This document shows positions 12,307-24,800 of a stretch of 64,000 bases of DNA, one piece after another. Source of the stretch: Cliona cf. orientalis (taxonomy: Eukaryota; Porifera; Demospongiae; Clionaida; Clionaidae); the NCBI GenBank assembly GCA_963930775.1, contig OZ005692.1, forward strand, positions 5,008,135-5,072,134, given 5' to 3'. Both the position numbers and the translations under genes were made by a program. The notes beneath the pieces are model-generated. The model did no database searches. It saw nothing but the letters and a program-made list of their open reading frames with translations, and was not told the origin of the DNA. Numbering within the stretch: the stretch's first letter is position 1; every line of letters starts with the position of its first letter.

Positions 12307-14391
12307 AATTATTGAACTGGCCAGGCTAGTGAACTCCGAAAATGGCATTAGGCTATTAGCTATTATAGTAGGCTAGGACTCTACATAACTCTCAGTAGAC
12401 TATTATAACTATATAGGTGGTGTACCATGGTACATTGATTTTTGCTATAATTATTGTATAGAATTTCAATTTCAAGTTGGCGGACACTTACTGCATCGAT
12501 CATTGCATGTATGGATGTGATCAAAAGAAGGCAACAAATTATGCACGCATAATGCAAGATTATCCTTTAGCATAGCATTAGCAATAATAATATTATATAC
12601 ATTTAACTCAGATTCAAAATTGCACCTACCTGCTGCTTCAGAAGTACTTATGATTAATAATAATCGATACATTCACACCTGCCTTTAAAGCAAGTAGCTA
12701 ACCGATCTGAGAAGAATCTCTATCAAAATGTATCAGGAGGTATTTTAAATTTAGTATAATAATATTATTATAGGAAGTAGTAAAAGGCATGAGAAGGCCC
12801 AGATGCTAATAAATTTTAATGGTGTGCATTTATCGCTATGAAAAGTATGGGAGGTTAATATGACAATATTATGTACTGGGTGATGAGAGTTAATTTAAAA
12901 TGGTATTTTTAATTGTAATGCCTCTGTATCTGTGCTGATTAAGTAATTTAATGACCTACGTACCTATAGCTCTCTAGATTCTAAAGAAAGTCGACTCAAT
13001 GAGCTTTACAAGATATTATCATTCCTCCACGGTGGGAGTTCAAAAAATATATATAGTTAACTCCCACCCCAGAAATGATTATTATAATAGTATTAATGGA
13101 CCATGCAGTACCAGGTGGCTTACGCTATAATCATGATGGTTGAATGTGTGCAGCGTTTGTATCGTACTAATTTTCCACCTTCTAAAGTAATCATAATCGC
13201 GATGTAGTCTACTCAGTACAAAATTTTCCGTCACACCATAATAAGTTTTATGTCTTGGATATCATCCCCAGCCGCCGTGATCTATTTCAACGCACACGAG
13301 AGAAAAGAGGGGGAGACTGGCGACGAGGCTAGATATAATATCCAACCTTCATGGACATAAGTTACTGTAATAATAACTAGTACCTGCTATTATTATCCAT
13401 TGTCAATGAGAGTTTTAAAATCGATCAATGGTTTTCCACCACCCCATAACCCTCCAGTCACAGTCATGCGGAATTATAAATTTGAACTCGATCAGTGGGG
13501 GATATACCTGCATGGTTGCATGCATATAATACAGTCTATAGTAGGATAATTGTTTTATCTTCTTAGACGTAAACAACCGACCACGACTGTAAAGCATACC
13601 AAGTTTTTCCGCCACGTATGTATGGTCAATAAAACCCTTACAAAGTATTAATTATTAATACTGCAAAAACAAAATTTTAACCGGGTTATAGTTACGCAAG
13701 TCTTCTGAACATACATCAAAGTGTTTAATAAAACCATAATAAAATAATATTATTATCTCAGTTATGCCTAAAATTAATATTTCTTGAGACAGGCAGTTGC
13801 TATAGAGTATCATCAGATAAAGCATTTCTCAGTCTTTGCAATTACCACCCGTGGCTTCACATAGCTAATTATGCTACAGTTACCAATTTACAACCACTTC
13901 ACATAATAATAATTATGTCTTTCGAATTCACCATAATGCTATAGCTACATATTATATTATTATATATAGTCAACATCGTAGTATTACCTATAATTATTAT
14001 TATGTCACAGCCTCGCCTTTGATCTCCAACCAGTATAGCTAGTTGGGAGGATTGAAGGTCACATGCACTGCACTTCAGGAGATATATATTCCTATAATCG
14101 AAACAAGGGCGTGCACGTAGAAAGCCATAATATTATGCACAGCCACAACGTAATAGCAAACAATAAGGGCTGCATGCATGCAGGCCCTTGGACACTCCCA
14201 CAGGCAAAATCTAGATTTTTTAATTGGGCATGCAGTCTCCATTTAGAAAGAATGCTTTAATCTTGATTTGAAGTGGGCATGCATGGGAGTCGCCTGGGGA
14301 CGAGGCTAGGTGAACCTAGTTACAGTACTTTCTGCACCGTCTGGGTAATCACTCCCACAGGTCACGTAGCTACCATTATAAGTCCATAGTA
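12307..14391. other. Intergenic, AT-rich, no gene seen
   Basis: No protein-like open frame was found. There is a small hairpin 'ggtgggagtt...aactcccacc' at about 13,030-13,070. A region near 13,430-13,615 carries fragments ('ttttccacca', 'tttttccgccac') that resemble, on the opposite strand, the blocks of the array at 10.4-11.5 kb. Confidence 0.4.
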
Positions 14392-15324
14392 TCATACTAT
14401 TATTATGAGAAAACAAACAAGTGTAAATAAGTACACTACTAACAAAACCAAAATAACCGTTAGTAGTAAAGCTATCACAAGAATCAAGCCACAAATAAGT
14501 ATTAATGCTAGCAAAAAATGGTCCACCTTTACACTAGAGCAATCATTGGGCCAAAGATTATTTAGTTTCCTAACATCAGGACCTGCTGGTGTTTCATTGC
14601 TTATTAAATTTTGCATATCTGCAAAATCTCGTCCACCGTCTATCTCTTCATCTCTCAGTACTTCAACGGATTCCAATGGCCACATTTCTTTTTCAAGAGA
14701 CTGAAGCTGGTAGTTTCCTTCTGGATCTTTTTGAACTACAATACTATGAGTGTATGATCCTTTGGTAAATTCCAATTTCATTGGCTTGAGCACTGCACAC
14801 TGAGTGTCAACTTGCTGACCAGGAACAATATTGTTGTGACAGGCAATGTAGTAGGTACTTTTTGCTAGGTATGTCACTTTCAACTGTCCACCTACATTTC
14901 GTTCAACGGCTACTATATTATTATCCATGACAAATCCCAAGTTTAGGGTTTGTACAGGGTTGCTAGTGTTATTTTTTAGCACTATGAGATCAGATCTTAC
15001 TGGTTCAACTGGATTCTTTGAAATCATTGGATCACCATTAGTATCACTCACTACTTCATACTGCCTCCCCAGTATTGCTGGCGTGACCTGAATTGGAGTG
15101 AATTTTCGTTCTTCCTCGTTATAATTTGCTAGACAAACACCATACTTGATTTCCCACCGTATTTTCTTTTTGCTGGGTAAATCGTAGACCAGTTGTGGTG
15201 GAAGTGTCACAACTTGCCACGCCAAGCTCTCCAATCTGCGATGATTTAGAAATGCTTGATAAATAGATATGTACCACGGCTTGTCCGAGGCGTTTTTAAA
15301 TTCCATAGTGTATACTTCAGCCAT
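14392..15324 (-). CDS. RhiA-like protein with C-terminal membrane anchor (paralogue 3)
   Basis: A single-exon ORF of 310 codons starts at ATG 15,324. Residues 1-210 are very close to paralogue 1 (opening MAEVYTMEFKNASDKPWYIS; then RLESLAWQV, IRWEIKYGVCLANY, LGFVMDNNIVAVERNVGG and STYYIACHNNI). The C-terminal ~45 residues form a strongly hydrophobic stretch, long enough for one or two membrane spans, so this copy is predicted to be tail-anchored, unlike the acidic-tailed copy at 7.9 kb. The two proteins therefore share a head and differ in their tails. It stands head-to-head with the kinase gene at 16,024 (about 700 bp apart), and this pair is duplicated in damaged form at 19.65-20.52 kb. Confidence 0.75.
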   Translation of the reverse strand: MAEVYTMEFKNASDKPWYISIYQAFLNHRRLESLAWQVVTLPPQLVYDLPSKKKIRWEIKYGVCLANYNEEERKFTPIQVTPAILGRQYEVVSDTNGDPMISKNPVEPVRSDLIVLKNNTSNPVQTLNLGFVMDNNIVAVERNVGGQLKVTYLAKSTYYIACHNNIVPGQQVDTQCAVLKPMKLEFTKGSYTHSIVVQKDPEGNYQLQSLEKEMWPLESVEVLRDEEIDGGRDFADMQNLISNETPAGPDVRKLNNLWPNDCSSVKVDHFLLALILICGLILVIALLLTVILVLLVVYLFTLVCFLIIIV

Positions 15325-15400
15325 TCTTAAAGTTTATTAAACCGAGTGCAGTGGGCACTGAACCTATTCAGTAAGTATGCACAGAGTGAATCTGATTGAA

Positions 15401-15412
15401 CTATATATATAG
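15401..15412 (-). promoter_or_regulatory. TATA-like run for RhiA-like paralogue 3
   Basis: An alternating TA run lies about 80 bp upstream of the ATG at 15,324 on the minus strand, matching the TATA position of paralogue 2. Confidence 0.4.
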
Positions 15413-15879
15413 AGCGCCGATCAGTACGTGATGTGCACGTGCGTGGAATGTGGATCGTGGCAATACTTGCCTCGAGCATGCACAGCTTTGGGTGTGGTCG
15501 AAAATTGCATTCGATAAAACACGCTATCTGCAGCGCTCAATCGTGGCCCTTGTCAAGTGCCTATATATTATCTAGAAGCAAAATAAAGCATTTTTTTTAT
15601 TCTTGGGACACTATTTAATGGCACTTGCAATTCTGAATAATTATTATGACGTCTAGATTAGTCTCACCCTCCAACTTCCGTAGCGCTGGATACGTGAGAG
15701 CGTCCATACGCATGCGCGCGGGGTAATCAGAGAGTCACAATAATCATCCATACACAATAATATAATAATTTGTGCAATTACTTTGATGAGGATTTACACA
15801 ATGATATTATTATTTATAGCGTTTTGTACCAGAGTGAACCTGATGTGTTATCGCCGCAAGCTTCAGTTCTCGATCAATT

Positions 15880-15891
15880 TGCGCATGCGCA
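15880..15891. promoter_or_regulatory. TGCGCATGCGCA palindrome upstream of kinase gene
   Basis: This perfect 12-bp palindrome matches the NRF1/alpha-Pal consensus of animal promoters. It lies 132 bp before the kinase ATG at 16,024. A related site (ttgcgcatgcgta, near 38,209) lies about 240 bp upstream of the start of the kinase pseudogene at 37,973. Function as an NRF1-type site is inference. Confidence 0.5.
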
Positions 15892-16023
15892 GAAGCGTTA
15901 ATCGAGGAAAACCCGGATAATTAAATGATTTCAATTTTGGGACTCGCTCTATAGGCGTAACTATCCACATGAAAAATCAAGCTTGTTTAACCAGCACTTT
16001 GCTTCGAATTTTCGATTTCAGGC

Positions 16024-18307
16024 ATGTATAAATTGTTCCAAAGAAGACCTGTCAGTCAATCTCAAAATCAAGATTCTTCTATTGGAGGAGGAGGATTCAA
16101 GAACATTCAAATTCTAGCGGATCAAATTCTTGGAATTGGATCGTATGGTAAAGTATGTAAAGCAAAGTGTGATGACCTTCTCTGTGCTGCTAAAATCATT
16201 CATCCCACACTCTTTGACCCAATTGCACATCAACAAGTCGAGCCACATAAGGAACACCGGTTGCCAACCATGCGATTTGAACGAGAATGTGAGATATTGC
16301 GTACTCTACAGCATCCAAATATAGTGCTTTTCTTAGGTATGCATGAGGACCCAAACACTCACCTTCCAGTGCTTCTGATGGAGCTTATGGATGAGAGTTT
16401 AACCAACTTTCTAGAGAGCTCCCCACAGCCTATTCCATACCATACTCAAGTGAATATCTGTCATGATGTCACTCGAGCTCTGTCGTTCCTTCATTCCAAC
16501 AAAATAGTGCACAGGGATCTCTCTGGCAACAACGTGCTGCTGATTGGCAATGCCATTGCCAAAGTGACAGACTTTGGGATGGCCAGTCTCAGTCGTCAAG
16601 CTACCAAAGTAACCTTCACAATGTGTCCAGGCACGGATGTATACATGCCTCCAGAAGCTGTGCAAGACAAACCTGTTTATACTGAGAAGATTGACTGTTT
16701 CTCATTCGGTGTAATAGTTGTACAAATTCTTACACGTCAGTTTCCCATGCCTGGAGATCGGAGGAAGACAATCAAAGCGGGAAGTATGCTTGGACTTGAG
16801 CAACGTGTTTCAGAAATAGAGCGACGACAAAATCATATCAGTCAGATCGAACAGGATCACCCTCTACTGCCAGTTGTCCATGATTGCTTAAAAGATAAAG
16901 ATGTTGCCCGGCCATTTGCACACCAGCTCAGTTCAAGAATAGCAGCTCTAAAGAATGGTCCTAAATATGCTGAAAGCGTAACAAGTCAGTTACCCTCCAT
17001 GATCTATGTTCAGATGTTGGCACAGAAAGATGAAATCATAGCTTCTAAAGGAGAAGAAAACAGTGGATTAAAGCAACAATTAAACGAAACGCAAGAAGAG
17101 TTGCGAATTTCAAACCAACGACTAGAAGAGAAAGGGGAACAAATATTACAGTTGGAACGATCACTAGCACAAATGACTGAAGCAAAGGAAACTGTAGAAA
17201 GGGAATATGAAGAAAACTTGAAACTAAATAAAGAGGAAACGAATCGGCAACTAACAGAGAAAGATCAAGTGATAAAGGAAAAAGAGAAACAGAATGCAAT
17301 TGTAAATGATAGGCTGAAAGCATGTGAAAAGTCATTGACCACCATGGAGACACAGTACCGTGAGGCAGAGCGGCAGTTAAAGCAGAAGCAGCAGCATTTA
17401 AAGTCACTACATCCGGAAGCACAACCACTGGAGAAATTAGTTTGGCAAGTAGAGGAAATGAAAGCACTCTGTGAAATGAATGGGCTCCATGATGCCATCA
17501 CAAGCGATGGAGCCATGGTATATTATGAGACAAAGCAATGAGCTTTATGCCTACAATACGCTTAATCAGGAGTGGTCTCGACTTCCAGATTGTCGTTTGA
17601 TTGATTGTGCCCTTGTAGTTATCAAAACACTGCTGACCACTGTTGGTGGATACATCACTAACAAGCTGTTTAGCCTGGCTGGTAAGGACAACAAGATTTG
17701 GAATGAACAATTTCCACCCATGCCAACCCAGCGATGGAGAACAACTGCATTTTGTACAGAAACTGCCCTGGTTGTTGCTGGAGGAATGGGTGAAGGATTA
17801 GACCTACTGATGACAGTTGAAGTGATGAGCACTGGTCTGCATGAATGGTCCACTGCTGCCAGTCTACCTGAGCTACTTGGCTACCAATCGATGGCAGTTT
17901 GTGGTGATCATGTGTACATGTTGGGTGGAGTCGATAAATCGTTCAGACCTACTAATTCAGTATACACATGCTCACTGAATGCACTTATCTCATCCGGTCG
18001 TAAATCATTAGGAGCACGTTTGAGATCACTCTCATCACCGACTACAATATGGAGTAAAGTAGCTGATCTTCCTGTTAAAAGATCTACTTGTGTCTCATTT
18101 CGAGGTCGACTGCTTGTAATTGGTAGAGAGATATCTCATGATGAGCCATCCACAGTCGTCTATGCATATAACCCAATCACAGATTATTGGAAGATTAATA
18201 GCCATGTAACAGTTCCCCGACGTAAATGCTATGCAGTTGAAAATCAGGTGTTGGTTATTGGTGGCACACCATCAGGTGAAACGAATATGGAAATATCTTC
18301 CTCATAG
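16024..18307 (+). CDS. Protein kinase / coiled-coil / kelch gene, frameshifted between modules
   Basis: The first frame (16,024-17,541) encodes a kinase domain. It has a GIGSYGKV glycine loop (residues 37-44), AAK Lys57, HRDLSGNN (163-170), DFG (183-185) and GTDVYMPPEA, so all catalytic residues are present and the type is TKL/Tyr-kinase-like. A long Glu/Gln/Lys coiled coil follows (~310-480). The second frame (17,480-18,307) encodes kelch repeats with VVAGGMGE, EWSTAASLPE, YMLGGVD and WSKVADLP. In the intact paralogue at 28.3 kb these parts form one ORF. Aligning 'DG..VYY' with 'ELYAYNTLNQEWSRLPDC' places a single-base shift at about 17,515-17,540. It is either an assembly error, an allele, or a real break leaving a kinase-only product. 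The sequence ttcag just before the ATG may be a splice acceptor. Confidence 0.8.
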
Positions 18308-18315
18308 TAGTCTAA

Positions 18316-18547
18316 GGGGGCTTGTCCAAAGTCCGTGTGGAAAAATTAACGTCATTATGACATTAACTTTTTACCCCCCTCCCCCCCTCCTCTTAGCGTC
18401 ACAGCAATTCGGTTAGCCACGCCCCTTTTTGCGAGTCCCGGCCACTTTTCTAGCAATGCAATTGCATAACGTCATGGACTAAGACCCCCTCCCCCCCTAA
18501 CGTCATAATGACGCTAATTTTTCCACAAGGACTTTGGACAAGCCCCC
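18316..18547. mobile_element. 232-bp PIF/Harbinger-type MITE
   Basis: Inverted termini GGGGGCTTGTCCAAAGTCC (18,316-18,334) and their reverse complement (18,529-18,547) are flanked by TAA on both sides (18,313-18,315 and 18,548-18,550). A 3-bp TWA duplication with G-rich ends is typical of PIF/Harbinger. The interior repeats 'aacgtcattatgac' in both orientations. It lies directly after the kelch stop codon. Confidence 0.8.
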
Positions 18548-19021
18548 TAAGCGTGTGTACATAAAAACAGATTTTAGCTATCCGTGTGATTATTTCTTAC
18601 TATACCTATGCATTGTAGCTAGCTATTTTATTGTGCTTCTCCACTTGTTTTGACATAACATCCAATGTTGATCTATAATACAGAAAAGCATGATAAAGTT
18701 GTGGTTTTAAACATGGTTTACTGCAGTGGGTAGCTTAAGGAAAACAAAAAGTATTGTTATCTCGCATGCACGTATATATGGTTACAATCTGCAGGTTGCA
18801 ATCACAAATATATTATCATTAATGAAGGAGCACTAACTATTATCCAGAAGGTATTCTGGAGGAAGTTCCAAACAGTCTGGATTGGTTAAACTGTGACTTA
18901 ACTGGCTCTTGTAGACCCTAATAATAATGATATATACCTTTTTTTATTTTATTGATATATGAGTCATACATGATCATTATTGTTGTAGTACAATGATGAA
19001 ACCAAGCCACACTTGGCACGC

Positions 19022-19395
19022 ATACCAGGAGCATATGAGCCGCCCAAAGGGCGGCGAAGGAGCGTCCGACTGCGTGTCAGATGTGTTAGGCGAAGTTCAT
19101 TAGCAATGCTTTACCTTATATGGAGTGGCCAGCTGCAGGGTATTTCCATTGCTTAAGCTCCATAGTGATAGTACCGCCCCGTAGTACACAGTCTACAACC
19201 ACACTACAGACTAAGTGAATTAGCTAGTACAGTGTGGCTTGTACAAAAGTAATCTGCTATGCACCCGGCACCAGCTGCATTTTCCAAATAAGGAAGTGTA
19301 GCCTTAAGGACTTCGCCTAACACATACTACAGCCAATCCTACGGTAGTCGGACGCTCCTTCCCTGCCCTTCGGGCGGCTCATATGCTCCTGGCAT
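19022..19395. mobile_element. 374-bp foldback element
   Basis: The ends (19,022-19,095 and about 19,310-19,395) are inverted copies sharing 'ccaggagcatatgagccgcc', 'aaggagcgtccgact' and 'gtgttaggcgaagt'. Between them is about 210 bp of unrelated sequence. No target duplication was clear and there is no coding capacity. Confidence 0.7.
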
Positions 19396-19649
19396 ACTCA
19401 TCCCATTGTATGTTTGATGTAAAAGTGTTAATTTAACATTTAATTTATTATACATGATGACATGCATGTATACAAGAACTGAAATACAAACAGGAAAAAA
19501 AAATCTCAAGCGTGTATATTGTATAGTGGAACTCAAACATAAAAACAAAGTGTCAAAGGCATTTTGGTTGCCCTCACTCTAGTCCACCCAACAGCTTGAT
19601 AGAATTAGGGTATAGCTAGTTAAATCTTCAAACAACCATTTTTTACAGT

Positions 19650-20172
19650 GCAGGAACAATATTGTTGTGACAGGCAATGTAGTAGGTACTTTTCGCTATA
19701 TAGGTATGTCACTTTCAGCTGTCCACCTACATTTCGTTCAACGGTTACTATAATATTGTTATCCATGACAAATCCCAAGTTTAGGGTTTGTACAGGGTTG
19801 CTAGTGTTATTTTTTAGCACTATGAACCCCGGCAAATCTTACTGGTTCAACTGGATTCTTTGAAATCATTGGATCACCATTAGTATCACTCACTACTTCA
19901 TACTGCCACCCCAGTATTGCTGGTGTGATCTGGATCGGAGTGAATTTTCGTTCTTCCTCGTTATATAGTTTGCTAAACAAACACCATAGCTACTTGATTT
20001 CCCACCGTATTTTCCTTTTGCTGGGTAAACCGTAGACAAGTTGTGGAGGAAGTGTCACAACATTCCACGCCAAGCTCTCCAATCTGCGATGATTCGGAAA
20101 CACTTGATAAACAGATATGTACCACGGCTTGTCCGAGGCGTTTTTAAATGCCATAGCATATACTTCAGCCAT
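19650..20172 (-). pseudogene. Truncated RhiA-like copy
   Basis: It matches paralogue 3 from its ATG (20,172) for about 175 codons and then stops at about 19,650, before the GQQVD segment. Frame breaks are an AGCT insertion at 19,988-19,991, a small insertion near 19,965 and a TATA insertion near 19,693. The start context and upstream text ('tctgcagcgctca', 'gcccttgtcaa', 'agaagcaaaataa') also match paralogue 3, showing that the promoter region was duplicated too. Confidence 0.88.
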
Positions 20173-20269
20173 GCGTATTACTTACTAAAAGCCCAATGGG
20201 CACTGGATGGGTTCAATTTAATCTGCAGCGCTCAGTTGTGGCCCTTGTCAAATCTTACCTAGAAGCAAA

Positions 20270-20516
20270 ATAAGATATAGCGAAGTGTGACGACCTTCTC
20301 TGTGCTGCTAAAATCATTCATTCCACACACTTTGACCCGATTACACAGCAACAAGTCGAGCCACACAAGGAACATAGGTTGCCAACCATACGATTTGAAC
20401 AAGAATGTGAGCTATTGCATACTCTACAGCATCCAAATATAGTGCTAGTTTTGTTACTTGAATAGGTATGTATGAGGATCTAAACACTCATCTTCCAGTG
20501 CTTCTCATGGAGCTTA
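20270..20516 (+). pseudogene. Kinase fragment, damaged copy of 16,160-16,390
   Basis: About 245 bp match the kinase N-lobe of the 16,024 gene (AKCDDLLCAAKII to LLMELM) with small changes, including an extra stretch around 20,448-20,462. It begins abruptly after the duplicated promoter and ends where the dispersed repeat at 20,525 begins. Together with the RhiA-like pseudogene it forms a decayed copy of the head-to-head pair at 14.4-17.5 kb. Confidence 0.85.
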
Positions 20517-20524
20517 AATAGTAT

Positions 20525-21018
20525 TATGAATTTTCAGGGATCATATAGCTAATTACTCACTACAATGCCTAACCATGCACAGGCTTCAGCAAAAATAGCA
20601 CTGCAGCATCCCAAGTGTTGGATTGTGACCACTTCCGGCATTGCAGGGCTTCAGGGAAACTCTAAAATCCCACAGGGTACAACCGTGAACATTGCAATAA
20701 GTAAGTTCAATTTGCTCCATGGTGCTCACTCCTCCAGGGTGTTTTATAAAATTACATTTCTAGGGGTAACTCAAGGTGCTGATTTCAAATTGTAGTCTTA
20801 ACCCGATCGAGGCCTGATTTCTGAAGTATTCGATTAAATCAGGTCAATAAATAAATCATTTTATTTTGGGTAAATGTACATACTATAGAAAATGACATTG
20901 TGAAAAAAGGAATTTTTTTGACTCAAACTAGCTACCCCTAGCTAGACTACTAAATTTTTTGTCAAAAATAATATTATTATGCCACATAGAAAGTGCACGC
21001 ACTTTAAACTCTTTATAC
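20525..21018 (-). repeat. Dispersed repeat, copy 2 (uninterrupted)
   Basis: This is the inverted counterpart of 455-1,312. It lacks the 339-bp TIR element but carries two short insertions absent from copy 1: tagcta at about 20,546-20,551 and gcta at 20,931-20,934. Confidence 0.75.
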
Positions 21019-21831
21019 TACTAGTTACATATAGAGTATTCTTATTCTCCAGTCATATGCATGAGGCAAACCTATACTAGGCGTGAGCGCCACTGAGGAG
21101 GTGAGTTGGTAAGTCAGATTAGCTGTACAGTGCTGTATGTTGCTGGATTAGGTTGAGCATTCAGGCTATTCTCTTAGGCCCTAGTGGTCGCTCACGGCTG
21201 AAGTATGTCAGGATAAGCCGCTTGCCCCGTGCATGTGACTAACACTCTGCGTATACGTATCTAGCTATAGATGTCTAGCTAGTCAAGAACTCTCTCTCTC
21301 TCAGTTTCCTAAAATCAATACTGATAGTGACAAGCTTGGAAAACATAATGGGTTTGTGTTTGGGTTTGGCTTCTGCTGTGAAGGTTAGGATTATAAAAGA
21401 CAATTCCATTATCAGGATTATACTTCACACAGCATTTCACTCTTGACTTGCATGGCTTCTTAACTACCGGCACAGCTGTTACTAGCTATAATTATGACAC
21501 AAGCACTTGTTTTGAAGCAAATTTAATAATCGTGAGATTCAGCTGAATACTTGGAAATCCCCTGGGGATCTCCCTTTCTTTTCATATCTACATAATAGAG
21601 GTGGCTTCTTGCAGCTGCAGGTGTCAGCAATGCATATGTAACATGATGTAACAGTCACACACTTAAAATAGCAAACTAGACAGCACCTGGGTTATGTTCC
21701 ATATTATTATGCCTAGTTTCAGAGTAGCTATGTAGCTCTAATTATTCTATTTTTCAGACTCATAGATTCTCTCTCAATAATCCAGCCTATCTGAGAACTA
21801 CACATGAACTGGTAGCTACCAAGCTAAGTGA
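21019..21831. other. Intergenic, no gene seen
   Basis: I see no repeat structure or coding frame that I can support, apart from a short CT-rich run near 21,290. It presumably includes the promoter of the gene starting at 21,832. Confidence 0.35.
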
Positions 21832-24800
21832 ATGCAAATGAGTATATTCTTCGCTTTACTGATTGTTGCGTTGAGAAGCAGCAGTGGGGATGGAGTGTGC
21901 ATACGGTCCTATGAAGAATTACAAGTGTCTCTCTTTGCTCAGCAGCAAAATATTGACAACCTAAGGAGAGCATTCTTTCCTACCAATCAAGAGCCCAGCA
22001 TTTCAATCGAACTTCACTACTACTTTCATGGCAATTGGACCTTGCAATATCCGCTTGTTTTTCGATGGTCAACCTCTCGGCCGGAGTTAATGCAAGGTCT
22101 TACCCTACACCTATTCAATCGAATAACTCCAGTAGTAGAAATAATTTTGGATCCAATCTGTGATGATTCAAGTCTGCAATCGACTCTGTCAAACTGGGAG
22201 GGCATCTGCACGAATGAGAATGTGGTCCCTCTCACACTCAAATTACTTAACGAGTTCACCGCAAATGTAAGTTAACTGATTTCTTGTTAATAGTAAATTA
22301 GAGCCAGCATGTGCAGTGTGCACTTGAATGCAGGGTACTGTATCCTCTGAATGTGGAATTTCAAGGGTGTCTCCCGAGCTCGCTCAGCCTCACTCCAAAC
22401 ATTAACCCTAGGATATTATGAGAATATACACCCTAGCTGCATAGTGAGAAAACACTCCACTATTAAATGTCTGGTTTGTGGCATAGTATAATTAATATAT
22501 ACATTATGCAAGTCATCTAGCTAGCTATAATAGTATGATGACTTTCTAATTAAAAGTGTATGGTTGTACCTTTCATGTGGCATAATGGAATTCAGCCCTG
22601 AATACACAAGAGACAGGAAGTAGTTTTATATATTATGCACTCAGTAGCAATTACTTTTTGCGGTTATTAGAGTAATTATGATGAAACCTATGGTGTAATC
22701 TATGAGGTAATTATGAGAAAATAATTCAGGGCCTCGATGGAGCCCTTCTGGGACTTGAAATTCAGTGAAATATATAGAGTATCTTGCGCGTGTATCCAGC
22801 AAATACCTTACAAGCAGCGTGTTGCCTTCTCTGACGAGCAGCAATGGCCGAACTTCACGCGTTCTCTAGGCTGACGTAATCCCGTGGATATATATAGATA
22901 GCCCTGTGCTATATATAGCATGCACCATGAGCAGCGTACCGCCAGACCAGTCTAGCTGTACTGCGCTGTTGAGTTCTCAGCTTACATTGAAATTTTCACT
23001 ATCGAGGTCCAGAGACACTCTCATGAGATTCCCGATGATCCGAGGCTAGTCTCCGACTGAGGCGCCGGCATCGTACTGTACAATGAAGTGAACCCATTAT
23101 ATTGACGACCTTTACCACCTACACCATTTCAACTATGCAGCTACTGAGTGCATGGTCAAGTGTTCATTATTATAATAATATTATGTTTGTGGTCACTGGT
23201 AGATCTACTTCCCTGAGTATGAGTATGAAGGTGATTGCATGGACTCATGATGGCCATGAAATATACATAATAATAATATTATATAGACTGGAGTACACTA
23301 TCAACATCATTGGACTACTAGCAGTCTATGATATTTTCACTCTTGTGGTAGCTTCTCAGGCCTATGCTATTACTATAAAGATAATTACTCATAAAATCTG
23401 ACTGAACATACGGTCATGTTAATTATTATTTCCAGGCGCATTCTAATTAGAGTGGTACCAGTATTACCGTATACTTACCGCTGACAATACCTCGATAGTA
23501 CTGAGTATCCCGTACGGAGTACTGGAAGCTATGTTCTCCACACTTTCGCTCTAATTATAACGTGCCTTTCTAAAAGATACCGTATAGCGGGAAATTTTTG
23601 AGGGAGAAAACTTTCGCGGATCAGTAGGAAAGGATCATTTCGCGGAGAAAACTTTCGCGGAATGTTAAAACTGTTCGCATAATGGGCGTGACATGCCTAG
23701 AATTTCGTGGAGAAAACTTTCGCGGATGGCTGAAAAATCGCAAAATTTGTGAAAGTTTTTTCCCTCGAAAGTTTCCCGCTATACGGTACACCACCTGGCC
23801 TGGATCAGAAGGTTAATTCCAGGCTCTAATTATGCGCCACGTAAGATCAGTAATTATTTTTTAGTGGCGCATTAATTAGATCGGATACGGTAGAACTGCC
23901 TGATTGAGCGGTAGTTAATTGGTTCCTGATTAGTGTTAATTAGTGTGTGTGTGTTTCCATGTCCATATAAACAATGTCTACTGCCTATGTACAGTGTAGT
24001 GTGTGCAACCATGGTGCAATCAGTGGCTGATACACATGCAAATATATAGCTAGTAGGTATGATGATGTGACTGCTTGTGTGAACTAAAACAATATGGCCC
24101 TGATTGGTCAAAGTAATAGTCAGAGGGAGGGAAATATAGATCATATTTTCCCTTGTACGTACCCCTCAGGGAGGGAAATATCCTAGTCATACCCGGCTGA
24201 TATAATACTTAGGATATATTAATATAATACACCGCTTCCGGTTTCTTGTGTATTCGAGGCTCACTCAGGCTCACCATGAATAATATTTGTGCATCATCTT
24301 GCATGGCAATAATTCAATGCGCATGCTCAGGCACCATGTGGTAGACCTTACCTTGACAGATAAGGGTCGTCATCAACGCCACAGCAGATCCGTTGGCAGT
24401 GCAGTGTTGCTCAAGCTCAAGGGCTTTAGGCGGATAAAAATCTGCATTGTGGAGTGTGCTGTTGGGTAATTTTTAGCCACATGGCAGTGGCAGTCATTCA
24501 CGGTTGGCACTGTTTTCAGTGGTACTGTAGCTACAGGTTGAGCTTACCTACTATTAAATACCATACCCAATGATGTCAAGAAATTCTGCCATGGCCAAAT
24601 GGCTGCTCCAATTTGGTCATTTGGTTGTACTTGGCCTGCCCTACTAGTGACTTTCTGCGCATACAAAAATGTTGTATCCTGTAAATCCTTACTCCTTTGT
24701 GATGATACATGGGAATGAATTATGTCAAAATTAATTCACCTAATTACAGGGGCTCCTCATTGCGTAAATCATAATAAAACTGCTTGGTGTGTGTCTAGAG

